64,000 nucleotides of DNA from Bacteroides sp. 224 (lineage in GTDB: Bacteria; Bacteroidota; Bacteroidia; Bacteroidales; Bacteroidaceae): NCBI RefSeq assembly GCF_010500995.1, contig NZ_QVMK01000026.1, positions 1 to 64,000 of the forward strand, in the 5' to 3' direction. Position numbers and translations under genes: made by a program. Below, one piece after another: positions 57,596-64,000 of this stretch. The notes under the pieces were generated by a model. The model saw nothing but the letters and a program-made list of their open reading frames with translations, ran no database searches and had not been told where the DNA came from. Position 1 is the first letter of the stretch. Each line of letters begins with the position of its first letter.

Positions 57596-58504
57596 TTAAT
57601 GAACATTATCTTTATTAAGGATTGCTTCATATTGAGCACCTTTATATAGTTGAATATTATGGGGGATGCTTTTTATAATATTCAACCATTCTTCTTTGGT
57701 AAATATATCATACAAGCTTTTCGAGTAGGCTTGGACGGCTGCATCCGCTCCGTGTTTTGAAACATACTCTAAAAATTTGGGATGTTTTATAGCAGCTTCG
57801 TTAAGTCTCTTATTTGTATCAATAATATCATTACGCCATTTTTCATAATATTCATCAGTATATTTTGTGAAATATATGCATTCATCAAAATCACCTTTCT
57901 TTAAATAACCTTTATTCACATCATATCCTCCGTGTTTATGAAGTTTGATAGAAAATAAATCAGAACCTAAGTTAATTGGAAAACTTGTTGCTTTACCATC
58001 ATTTTCCAACTCAAAGGATTCGTCTTTGTAATATATGTTAAGCACATAAAGAGCAGACATTATATCAAAAAGATATTTGACACTTCCGAAAGGTAGTGAA
58101 TTTCCTCTATCGTGTTTCAAGTTCTGATAAGAATTATTCCAACTGAAAGTTTGTTTACCATGAAAAGTGCTTGTTTCATTTTTTACAAATGGCTGGAGTA
58201 TTCTATTGGTTTGAAAGCAATTTGACGAACTGATAATCACAACTTTTTGTTCCAATTTCCATAAAGAATCTAAGTGAGCAATGGCATCATCGTCATACTT
58301 TATTTTAGTTGTTTTGGAGCCTCCATTACTCTTGTACAATTCTTTGGAAATAGATTCAATTTCAGCAGACGCTCTTAATATCAAATCTGAAATTTTTGTA
58401 GAATAAACATCAAGTTGTTTGTCATCAATATGTATGTTATATGATAATACAACAATCTCTGATTCGAGATTTTTATATACAGGCCAATAAATATTTGTAC
58501 TCAT
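57596..58504 (-). CDS. Unknown protein with KHDR motif (HEPN-like, possible defence)
   Basis: 302 residues from the ATG at 58504 (MSTNIYWPVYKNLESEIVVL); a longer frame upstream overlaps nothing informative. SWNNSYQNLKHDRGNSLPFG followed by VKYLFDIMSALYVLNIYYKD resembles a pattern (W..YN.vKHdR...l..AL..L..L) that I recall from a group of HEPN-like helical proteins. The C-terminal half is unlike anything I know. AT-rich cargo between the ParB operon and the tra operon. The assignment is tentative. Confidence 0.6.
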   Translation of the reverse strand: MSTNIYWPVYKNLESEIVVLSYNIHIDDKQLDVYSTKISDLILRASAEIESISKELYKSNGGSKTTKIKYDDDAIAHLDSLWKLEQKVVIISSSNCFQTNRILQPFVKNETSTFHGKQTFSWNNSYQNLKHDRGNSLPFGSVKYLFDIMSALYVLNIYYKDESFELENDGKATSFPINLGSDLFSIKLHKHGGYDVNKGYLKKGDFDECIYFTKYTDEYYEKWRNDIIDTNKRLNEAAIKHPKFLEYVSKHGADAAVQAYSKSLYDIFTKEEWLNIIKSIPHNIQLYKGAQYEAILNKDNVH

Positions 58505-58618
58505 AAAATTTTTTTGCGCAAAAATACTCATAAAAAAACACTTGGCAAAACTGCTTGCCAAGTGTTTTTCAACAACTTACCCAAAGTCGTTTATTCATCA
58601 ATGAGTTTGCGCTTCCAC

Positions 58619-59071
58619 CTATCCTATCTGTGTATTAATCTCCCTCCGGAAAGCCAGCGGATCAGCTATAAACGGATATGAACTTGTAACGCCTCCGGTA
58701 GTAACCGTTATCGTTCCGAAACCAAATATCCGTCCTAAAACACTTTGCTTTATGTGCAAGCCTTCGCACTTTGTCAGTACCAAATCTACCGCACGGCGGC
58801 TGATAACACCTGTTTTAAGCACCACCCGCTTATTGGTTACGGCATAAGCCGAACCTATTTTTACAAGTAGCCTCTGTATAAGCGACACAATCCCGAAAAA
58901 CAAAATCAGCAGCCCTGCATAGTGGGTCATTGCTGATATTTCTTTAGGACTTGAAGCAAGTAAAGCACCAATAAGCAGTAATATTATCGGTTGCAGGAAC
59001 AGGAAGAAATGCAGCTTTGCAACATATTTTATCTCTTCTCCGGGTTGTAAGTTTGATTCGATATAGTTCAT
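58619..59071 (-). CDS. Bacterial PH-domain membrane protein (element 2 copy)
   Basis: 150 residues: MNYIESNLQPGEEIKYVAKL, two membrane segments, then a PH-like domain (YAVTNKRVVLKTGVISRRAV; KCEGLHIKQSVLGRIFGFGT). Close paralogue of 23139-23582. Its conservation at both tra operon ends implies a role tied to transfer or element maintenance. Confidence 0.86.
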   Translation of the reverse strand: MNYIESNLQPGEEIKYVAKLHFFLFLQPIILLLIGALLASSPKEISAMTHYAGLLILFFGIVSLIQRLLVKIGSAYAVTNKRVVLKTGVISRRAVDLVLTKCEGLHIKQSVLGRIFGFGTITVTTGGVTSSYPFIADPLAFRREINTQIG

Positions 59072-59137
59072 AATGACCTGATTTTTATTTAAGAACGTCC
59101 GTAAATATACATATTTTCAAAACAGTACAAAGTATAA

Positions 59138-59731
59138 TTACTTGTTTTTCAATATTTCCAACAGCAGGTTACACCATCCGGTCGGATTCAGATAGCGTTT
59201 TCCTTTTCTTACTTCATAATGTAAGTGGCTACCTGTTGCTATTCCGGTACTACCTACGCAAGCTATTTGCTGGGTTATACTTACCGAATCGCCGACACTT
59301 ACCATTGTCCTACTTAAATGTGCATAGAACGAACGGAAACCGCCTGTATGCTGAATTTCAATAAAATTCCCATAGCCCGGACAATACCCCTTTTGAACTA
59401 CAATGCCATTACCTGTGGCATAGACGGGAGTACCTTTTGTTTCAGGAATATCAATCCCCGTATGGAATTTCCACACCCTGTAAATCGGATGTTTACGCAT
59501 CCCGAATCCCGATGAAATACGTTCCGGTTTCTTAATCGGAAAAATCACAGGATAGTTGCATAACTCATCAATAGATAGTTTCAACGAATCGGCTATCTGC
59601 TGAAATTCCGTTGCAGAATACACCTGTTCCGTACATTTTTCTATCTTCGGTTTTCTGTTTAGAGAATCGCCCGGCTGCCCCGATGCAGGCAAATTCAATA
59701 AGGCGATAAAGAACATTAGTATATATTTCAT
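59138..59731 (-). CDS. M23 family metallopeptidase (element 2 copy)
   Basis: 197 residues from the ATG at 59731 (MKYILMFFIALLNLPASGQ); the longer open frame to 59824 runs into intron sequence and is not used. HTGIDIP and GSHLHYEV supply the zinc ligands. Paralogue of 20654-21253. The group II intron ends about 12 bp before its start, so its expression depends on splicing or on a promoter in the intron. Confidence 0.9.
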   Translation of the reverse strand: MKYILMFFIALLNLPASGQPGDSLNRKPKIEKCTEQVYSATEFQQIADSLKLSIDELCNYPVIFPIKKPERISSGFGMRKHPIYRVWKFHTGIDIPETKGTPVYATGNGIVVQKGYCPGYGNFIEIQHTGGFRSFYAHLSRTMVSVGDSVSITQQIACVGSTGIATGSHLHYEVRKGKRYLNPTGWCNLLLEILKNK

Positions 59732-59837
59732 AGTCTGTTTGAATCGAGTAGGAGAAAACAAAAGTAGTTTTCTCCTACTTTGTTTTCGTCCTCTCACACC
59801 ACCCGGCATACGGTTCCGTACCAAGGCGGTTCCTTAC

Positions 59838-61229
59838 TTACGATACAACTTTACAATAACAGTCCATTAATAATGGGTAATTGGCTCGTCTTAAGTTATC
59901 ATTATTCAATGCGCGATTAAGAATAAAACTTTTGGAAATATGCCAATAACCTTTGCGAGTATTTGCCCACTCCCATGCTTTACGCTTATCAATACCACAT
60001 CGCATGAGGTTCTTAAAGCGAGTCTTTACTTTCTTCCAGCACTTCCAGATACACATCCGTAAGCGACGACGATACCATTCATCCAATTCCTTGAGTTTAC
60101 TCTTTATATCAGCCAACTTGAAGTATTCAAGCCAACCCATAATAAAGTAGCGAAGTGATTCTTTACGCTTTTCATAGCCCATACCATTGCTACGACCAGT
60201 TAAAGACTTCAATTTAGACTTAAACTTCGACATGCTTTTAGGATGAACACTTAAGCGACATGCACCGGACTTCACATAGAAACTATAACCTAGGAACTTC
60301 ATCCCTCGTACGTAACCTACTACCGTCTTCTCGTGGTTTACACGTAGATGAAGAGTATCCTCAATATAGTAAGTAATACTATTCTTCACCCGAGCGGCAG
60401 CACGTTTGCTCTTGCAGAAAATCATACAATCGTCCGCATAACGAACGAAACGATGACCTCGACGCTCCAACTCCTTATCCAGTTCATCAAGCATGATATT
60501 GCTTAAGAGTGGACTTAGCGGACCGCCTTGAGGAACGCCCATGAGCGTTTCCTCATACTGAGCCCCAATCATTACCCCGGCAAGTAGGTATTTATGGATG
60601 AGAGAGATCACACGACCATCCTTAATGCGACGTGATAGGAGTTCTATCAAACGACTATGATTGACCGTATCGAAGAATTTCTCTAAATCCAGGTCTACCA
60701 CATACTTGTAGCCGGAATTGACATGAGTTTGAGCTTTCAGAAGAGCTCCGTGGCAACTACGACCGGGACGGAATCCGTAACTATTGTCATTGAAGATGCG
60801 TTCATAGATAGGTGATAACACCTGTGCTATAGATTGTTGAACAAGACGATCGACTACGGTGGGGATACCCAAGGGGCGTTTCTTGCCACCATCTTTGGGG
60901 ATTTCCACTCGACGAACGGGATTAGGACGATACCGACCTGCTTGTAAGGAGGATAGCAGTTCATCTTTATGAACTTTGAGCCAAGTAAGCAGGTCTTCCG
61001 TATTCATCCCATCAATTCCACCACTTCCTTTGTTTGAAACAACCCGTTTATAGGCGGCGTTCAAGTTGGAAGGAGATAAAATACGCTCCAGTAGCCTATC
61101 TTGTGTAAAATGTACTTCCGTGAGGTTGTTTTCAGTTATCCCCATGTAAGTCTGCACTCCTCGATAGCATTCGGATGCCGTCCTATTCTTCTCGAGCCAG
61201 CTATCACTCTGTGTTGATATTTTCTGCAT
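59838..61229 (-). CDS. ltrA: Group II intron reverse transcriptase/maturase
   Basis: 463 residues. RT motifs: SGGIDGMNTEDLLTWL, RPLGIPTVVDRLVQQSIAQV, YGFRPGRSCHGALL, VVDLDLEKFFDTVNH, GVPQGGPLSPLLSNIMLDEL and RYADDCMIFCKSKRAA (YADD catalytic site). A maturase (X) domain follows (YFIMGWLEYFKLADIKSKLK; WANTRKGYWHISKS). No HNH endonuclease domain is visible, so mobility would use endonuclease-independent priming. The frame is intact. Confidence 0.93.
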   Translation of the reverse strand: MQKISTQSDSWLEKNRTASECYRGVQTYMGITENNLTEVHFTQDRLLERILSPSNLNAAYKRVVSNKGSGGIDGMNTEDLLTWLKVHKDELLSSLQAGRYRPNPVRRVEIPKDGGKKRPLGIPTVVDRLVQQSIAQVLSPIYERIFNDNSYGFRPGRSCHGALLKAQTHVNSGYKYVVDLDLEKFFDTVNHSRLIELLSRRIKDGRVISLIHKYLLAGVMIGAQYEETLMGVPQGGPLSPLLSNIMLDELDKELERRGHRFVRYADDCMIFCKSKRAAARVKNSITYYIEDTLHLRVNHEKTVVGYVRGMKFLGYSFYVKSGACRLSVHPKSMSKFKSKLKSLTGRSNGMGYEKRKESLRYFIMGWLEYFKLADIKSKLKELDEWYRRRLRMCIWKCWKKVKTRFKNLMRCGIDKRKAWEWANTRKGYWHISKSFILNRALNNDNLRRANYPLLMDCYCKVVS

Positions 61230-61360
61230 TCTTCCTTACATTTCGGGTAACATTCATTTACTTCTCACTTACAATAAGGTTCAGACCTTCCCAGGTTAAC
61301 CCGTAACCCGGTACTATGTCCTCGGCTGACTTCTCACGGCAATTGTTAGCCATGCTTCCG

Positions 61361-61373
61361 AAAAAAAAAAAAA
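61361..61373 (+). repeat. Run of 13 A residues in the intron
   Basis: Plus-strand A13 (U13 in intron RNA) within the 5' domain region. Prone to slippage and sequencing error. Confidence 0.8.
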
Positions 61374-61672
61374 CGTCCGCACGTCCGTGAGACCTCCCGT
61401 GGTAAGATTAATAACCTTCATCCCATATATCTGCATCATTTACTCTGCCGTATCCGGGTAGCTTTAGGACTTCGTTTTGTCATGCAAACTCGTCCTACGG
61501 CGTGAGCCTTATATGATGTTCGTGTTCCTCAGACCGGGATTTTGCGTACAGCTTCTTTCAGATTCCCCTCGCGGAAGACACCCTTGCTGTTCGGCTAACG
61601 GTTGGTCGCTACCTACCTCCGTAGTGGACTTGCACCACCAAGTTAGTAATCATGCACGGCACACATGAAAGT

Positions 61673-61698
61673 AAGCACCCGAAATACTCCGGGTGCTT
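61673..61698 (-). terminator. Terminator after traQ/micro-ORF (element 2), intron insertion site
   Basis: The minus strand reads AAGCACCCG-GAGTATTT-CGGGTGCTT, then ACTTTCAT and the intron. Counterpart of 20608-20640, with paired base changes that keep the stem. Confidence 0.78.
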
Positions 61699-61703
61699 TC
61701 CTG

Positions 61704-61820
61704 TTAGTCTATTTCCTCTCCCCATAGTTCTACGTCTGTTGGGGCATTCATCAACGAGCGGGCTATACATAGCCAGCATAGGGCATTGAATACGATATAA
61801 CTACAAATTATCATTATCAT
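61704..61820 (-). CDS. Conserved 38-residue membrane micro-protein (element 2 copy)
   Basis: Begins MIMIICSYIVFNALCWLCIA and ends RSLMNAPTDVELWGEEID. It overlaps the traQ end by about 20 bases (traQ stops at 61801) and ends 5 bp before the terminator. The element 1 copy at 20494 differs mainly by conservative changes. A longer upstream frame would only add out-of-frame traQ sequence. Confidence 0.72.
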   Translation of the reverse strand: MIMIICSYIVFNALCWLCIARSLMNAPTDVELWGEEID

Positions 61821-62250
61821 CTTCCGTTTCGTCCTCTCCCTTGTCATTCTGAAACGAGAAAGTTTTTTGTACCACCTGCCCGTGATTATCTTCGATATAC
61901 ACGTCAATTACCTGTTGGTCGGTACAATGCGAAGTATAATACATTCGGAATGTTTCTTTTTTCAACGGGTAAAGGTCATTTGGCAGCAACACACGCCCAT
62001 CATCCAACCGGAGTTCGCCAACGCCGTCAGGCTGGAACATCCGAATAAAAAACTTCGTGTCCTGATAATCTCCTTCCTTTACGATCTGGCAACGGATTTC
62101 CGCCACCTCTCCCTGAACGATTTTTTTCTGAACCGGCATACTAACCAGATCAAATGCGTAAACCTTATTAATATCCATATCGTCAGAACAGGCACAGACT
62201 ATTGCACCCAGCAATAGCGTGTATAAAAAATATGCTGAAAACTTTTTCAT
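61801..62250 (-). CDS. traQ: TraQ, DUF3872 (element 2 copy)
   Basis: 149 residues. Lipobox-like signal (LLLGAIVCACSDD). Conserved core MPVQKKIVQGEVAEIRCQIV and TKFFIRMFQPDGVGELRLDD. Ends in the acidic DETEDDNDNL, without the extra tail of the element 1 copy, so this is probably the original stop. Confidence 0.87.
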   Translation of the reverse strand: MKKFSAYFLYTLLLGAIVCACSDDMDINKVYAFDLVSMPVQKKIVQGEVAEIRCQIVKEGDYQDTKFFIRMFQPDGVGELRLDDGRVLLPNDLYPLKKETFRMYYTSHCTDQQVIDVYIEDNHGQVVQKTFSFQNDKGEDETEDDNDNL

Positions 62251-62263
62251 TGTACTTCTATGT

Positions 62264-62848
62264 TTAATTGATTATAAATTTGATTCCGACACCAAACTGC
62301 GTATGGAAATGCCCCGTAGAGTTGCCCCACAGGATGCGTTCGCGTCCTGTCAGGAGCAGCACCAACCGATCGGACAGGTAAGTTTCCAGTTCCAACGTGA
62401 TTGCCCCACCGTAGATAAATGCGTCTTTGTGCCGGAGCGTAGAACCGTCATACAAGGTCTTTTCTCCCCAATTCGATGTTTCATACCCCGCAAGGGCAGA
62501 GCCTCCCAACGACAGCAAAAAAGTCTTTGACGGGTCGGACAGGATTTTCAGATAGTAACCGCCTTCAGCGGTAAACTGTGAAACCGGAATGCGGATTGTC
62601 CGGTATGGGTAATACCTTTCCATAAACTCCGCACCGAACCCCCACTTATTACCATTCTTTGTATAAGTCGCCATAGCCGCGCCGAAATAATATCCGGCTT
62701 CGTTATCCTGCTTGGACGAATAGATACCGTCCGCCATTCCCGATGTTACCTGTATGCCCCGCATACCCGGTAGCTGACGTTGTGCGTGTGCTTGGTCTGT
62801 AAAGACCAGGCACAACGCAACCGCCATGATAAAAGATAGCTGCCTCAT
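62264..62848 (-). CDS. traO: TraO (element 2 copy)
   Basis: 194 residues, same length as 19083-19667. Signal peptide (FIMAVALCLVFTDQAHAQ), beta-rich body, end GHFHTQFGVGIKFIIN. Only 13 bp before traQ, with no orphan gene between. Confidence 0.88.
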   Translation of the reverse strand: MRQLSFIMAVALCLVFTDQAHAQRQLPGMRGIQVTSGMADGIYSSKQDNEAGYYFGAAMATYTKNGNKWGFGAEFMERYYPYRTIRIPVSQFTAEGGYYLKILSDPSKTFLLSLGGSALAGYETSNWGEKTLYDGSTLRHKDAFIYGGAITLELETYLSDRLVLLLTGRERILWGNSTGHFHTQFGVGIKFIIN

Positions 62849-62850
62849 GG

Positions 62851-63813
62851 TTATTTCACTTTCAGTTCGTTAATAACCTTTGCCCGTACCAAGTCGGCAT
62901 TATCGACCGTGAACCGCTGATGGCGACCGCCCTCCTGTTCATTCAGCTCGATAACAAGCATTTTATCATCGGGTATTGTAAATTTCGGCAGGGTAAAAAT
63001 CATGCGCTCCGTGCGCTTACCGCCTATTACCATCAAATTATTATAGGCTCGAAGCGGCCAGATCACCTGTTCCTGAATCGCAGTACGCTTGGCGACCTTT
63101 TTATCTACGATTTTGAACGTGATAAAATCTATATTGAACGGCACGTTGGACGAGTTTTTCAGTTGCAGGTGGAAGTACAACAGCCCGTTATGGGTATAAA
63201 CGCCCTTTAACGTATGCTGTATGCCGAAACGTTTACTACCTAAATGTTTGATTTCCCTGTCATTGTTTTTGTAGATGGACTGCATAATCAGCTTGACAAG
63301 CAGCGGAGATTCCTGTCCCAATTCCTCCATATAGACGGCAAGGGCATTGTTCGGACGGTTTACCGCCTCCCCATCGTTCAGGAAGTCGGTCATTTCAACG
63401 GACAGCTTTACAGGTTCGTCCGCATATTTAACATTGAACGTGTAATATGCACCATCTTCGGTAATGACGGACAGATTACTCTCACGGCTAAAATCCCTCA
63501 AAGCGGCTTTCACTCTCAACACGTTTTCCGTTCCGTCCGCTTTCGCCGCGAGAAGATCTGCCGACCCTAAATCGACATAGCGGATTGGGGCGGGAAAAAT
63601 AACGTGAACGGTTTTATTGAATGTTACTTCCAACGCATAGGGCGGTATCATCCTATCGAACGTGAGCGGGCGGGTAAAGCCCTGATAGTAGTCGCCCGTT
63701 GTGGGACTGGTCTGTACTACGGTAGCCGTTTCTTCGGTTACTGTCTGCACTTCCTGCGCATGGGCAGCAAATACGCTCACCGCAAGGGCGAGCATCAAAA
63801 AGATTCGTTTCAT
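62851..63813 (-). CDS. traN: TraN, DUF4138 (element 2 copy)
   Basis: 320 residues from the ATG at 63813 (MKRIFLMLALAVSVFAAHAQ); an upstream in-frame ATG would put residues before a complete signal peptide. Near-identical core to element 1 (PYALEVTFNKTVHVIFPAPI; VDLGSADLLAAKADG; LRDFSRESNLSVI). Confidence 0.93.
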   Translation of the reverse strand: MKRIFLMLALAVSVFAAHAQEVQTVTEETATVVQTSPTTGDYYQGFTRPLTFDRMIPPYALEVTFNKTVHVIFPAPIRYVDLGSADLLAAKADGTENVLRVKAALRDFSRESNLSVITEDGAYYTFNVKYADEPVKLSVEMTDFLNDGEAVNRPNNALAVYMEELGQESPLLVKLIMQSIYKNNDREIKHLGSKRFGIQHTLKGVYTHNGLLYFHLQLKNSSNVPFNIDFITFKIVDKKVAKRTAIQEQVIWPLRAYNNLMVIGGKRTERMIFTLPKFTIPDDKMLVIELNEQEGGRHQRFTVDNADLVRAKVINELKVK

Positions 63814-63841
63814 ACTTTTAATTCTTAATTCGTTAAACATT

Positions 63842-63855
63842 GATTTTTTAGTGGT
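63842..63855 (-). promoter_or_regulatory. Recurrent leader motif upstream of traN (element 2)
   Basis: The minus strand reads ACCACTAAAAAATC, in the same place between traM and traN as in element 1. Confidence 0.45.
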
Positions 63856-63859
63856 TTTA

Positions 63860-64000
63860 TTAATTCTCTTTTGGCAAGAGCAGTAGTTTATGATTGGCTT
63901 TCAGCGTAACCTTAACCACGCTCATTTTCTTACTCACATACTGCGATGCTCCTTGTATAAGGCTTTTCCCTATATCGGCGGCAAACTGTGAACCTGCATC
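63860..64000 (-). CDS. traM: TraM, C-terminal part (element 2, runs off window)
   Basis: The last 46 codons are in the window: DAGSQFAADIGKSLIQGASQ, then YVSKKMSVVKVTLKANHKLL and LLPKEN-stop. They align with the end of traM at 18046 (SQLAADLGRSAIQGLSQYVS). The rest lies beyond position 64000. Confidence 0.9.
   Translation of the reverse strand, partial: DAGSQFAADIGKSLIQGASQYVSKKMSVVKVTLKANHKLLLLPKEN

Larger units (their letters stand above)
59743..61664 (-). mobile_element. Group II intron with encoded reverse transcriptase
   Basis: The 5' end on the minus strand is GTGTGCCGTGCATGATTAC (first G at 61664), matching GUGYG. Near the 3' end, ACCGCCTTGGTACGG / CCGTATGCCGGGTGGT folds as a domain V-type hairpin, followed by GTGTGAGAGGACG and a domain VI-like hairpin GTAGGAGAAAAC / GTTTTCTCCTAC. 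The 3' end is taken at CTCGAT (59743), within a few bases. It lies just downstream of a terminator hairpin (8 nt after the stem). About 1.92 kb. Confidence 0.85.

Noticed and set aside
59732-59824. N-terminal extension of the element 2 M23 protein
   Set aside because: The extension is intron 3'-end sequence in frame by chance; the ATG at 59731 opens a signal peptide that matches element 1.
61361-61373. A13 run as a functional slippery site
   Set aside because: It lies in non-coding intron RNA; probably a structural or assembly feature.

Overview
The window is Bacteroidota (Bacteroidales-type) accessory DNA. The evidence is a complete CTnDOT-style tra gene order, Bacteroidales-type mob genes, DUF3408/DUF3872/DUF3945/DUF4133/DUF4134/DUF4138/DUF4141 proteins, promoters of the TAnnTTTG class and almost no Shine-Dalgarno sequences. 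I found no tRNA, rRNA, CRISPR array or recognisable chromosomal core gene. It reads as two integrative conjugative elements (ICEs) lying head to head, with their integrase ends meeting near 47.85 kb.

Element 1 (about 1 to 47.85 kb). A mobilisation block on the minus strand runs mobA, mobB, mobC/coupling protein, a DUF3945 gene and topB. topB is interrupted at position 97 by the 5' end of a group II intron that runs off the window. A metal-efflux cargo pair (4.3-5.5 kb) sits between mobB and mobC. A 0.7 kb gene-free stretch (7.3-8.0 kb) with inverted and short degenerate repeats is the likely oriT and partition-site region. The plus-strand tra operon follows (8.0-21.3 kb): parA, two DUF3408 genes, a TraD-position gene, traE to traO, one orphan gene, the DUF3872 gene (traQ), a conserved micro-ORF and an M23 peptidase. 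A DUF4116 repeat protein and a bacterial PH-domain protein come next.

Cargo of element 1 (23.6-44.5 kb). It includes a strongly structured, probably non-coding region, several unknown genes and an IS110-family element. Next is a ten-gene arsenic operon (arsR, arsM, arsC, acr3, arsF-, arsG- and arsE-like genes, ferredoxin, arsD, arsA) with five ArsR-like TTCG-N8-CGAA dyads. A second metal module holds a DUF302 protein, a DUF6660-type protein, a TonB receptor and a CDF-like transporter. After a DUF695-RraB protein there is a minus-strand operon of seven unknown proteins and a small membrane protein. The element ends with a lipoprotein, a RhuM-like/ORF6N pair, a degenerate tyrosine recombinase and a 5'-truncated one.

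Element 2 (about 47.85 kb to beyond 64 kb). It starts with two intact tandem tyrosine recombinases. A cargo ATPase with a C-terminal HEPN-like RNxxxH motif follows, flanked by a 70-bp direct repeat that includes a copy of the integrase 3' end. Two HTH proteins come next, then a plus-strand operon (small membrane protein, Cys-rich protein, DUF3873, ParB, two small ORFs), an unknown protein with a KHDR motif, and the distal part of a second tra operon on the minus strand (PH, M23, micro-ORF, traQ, traO, traN, partial traM). A 1.9 kb group II intron sits between the traQ terminator and the M23 gene.

How it fits together: the tra genes build a VirB/D4-like secretion channel, mobABC and topB process and deliver the DNA, and the integrases and HTH proteins move the elements. 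Cargo supplies arsenic resistance (efflux, reduction, methylation and probably organoarsenical export) and other metal efflux, and possibly anti-phage functions. The strongest leads are the HEPN-like ATPase island, the micro-ORF conserved between two divergent tra operons, the structured RNA candidate at 23.6-23.9 kb, the intron-split topB, the two-unit repeats that recur around mob/tra genes, and the head-to-head ICE junction.
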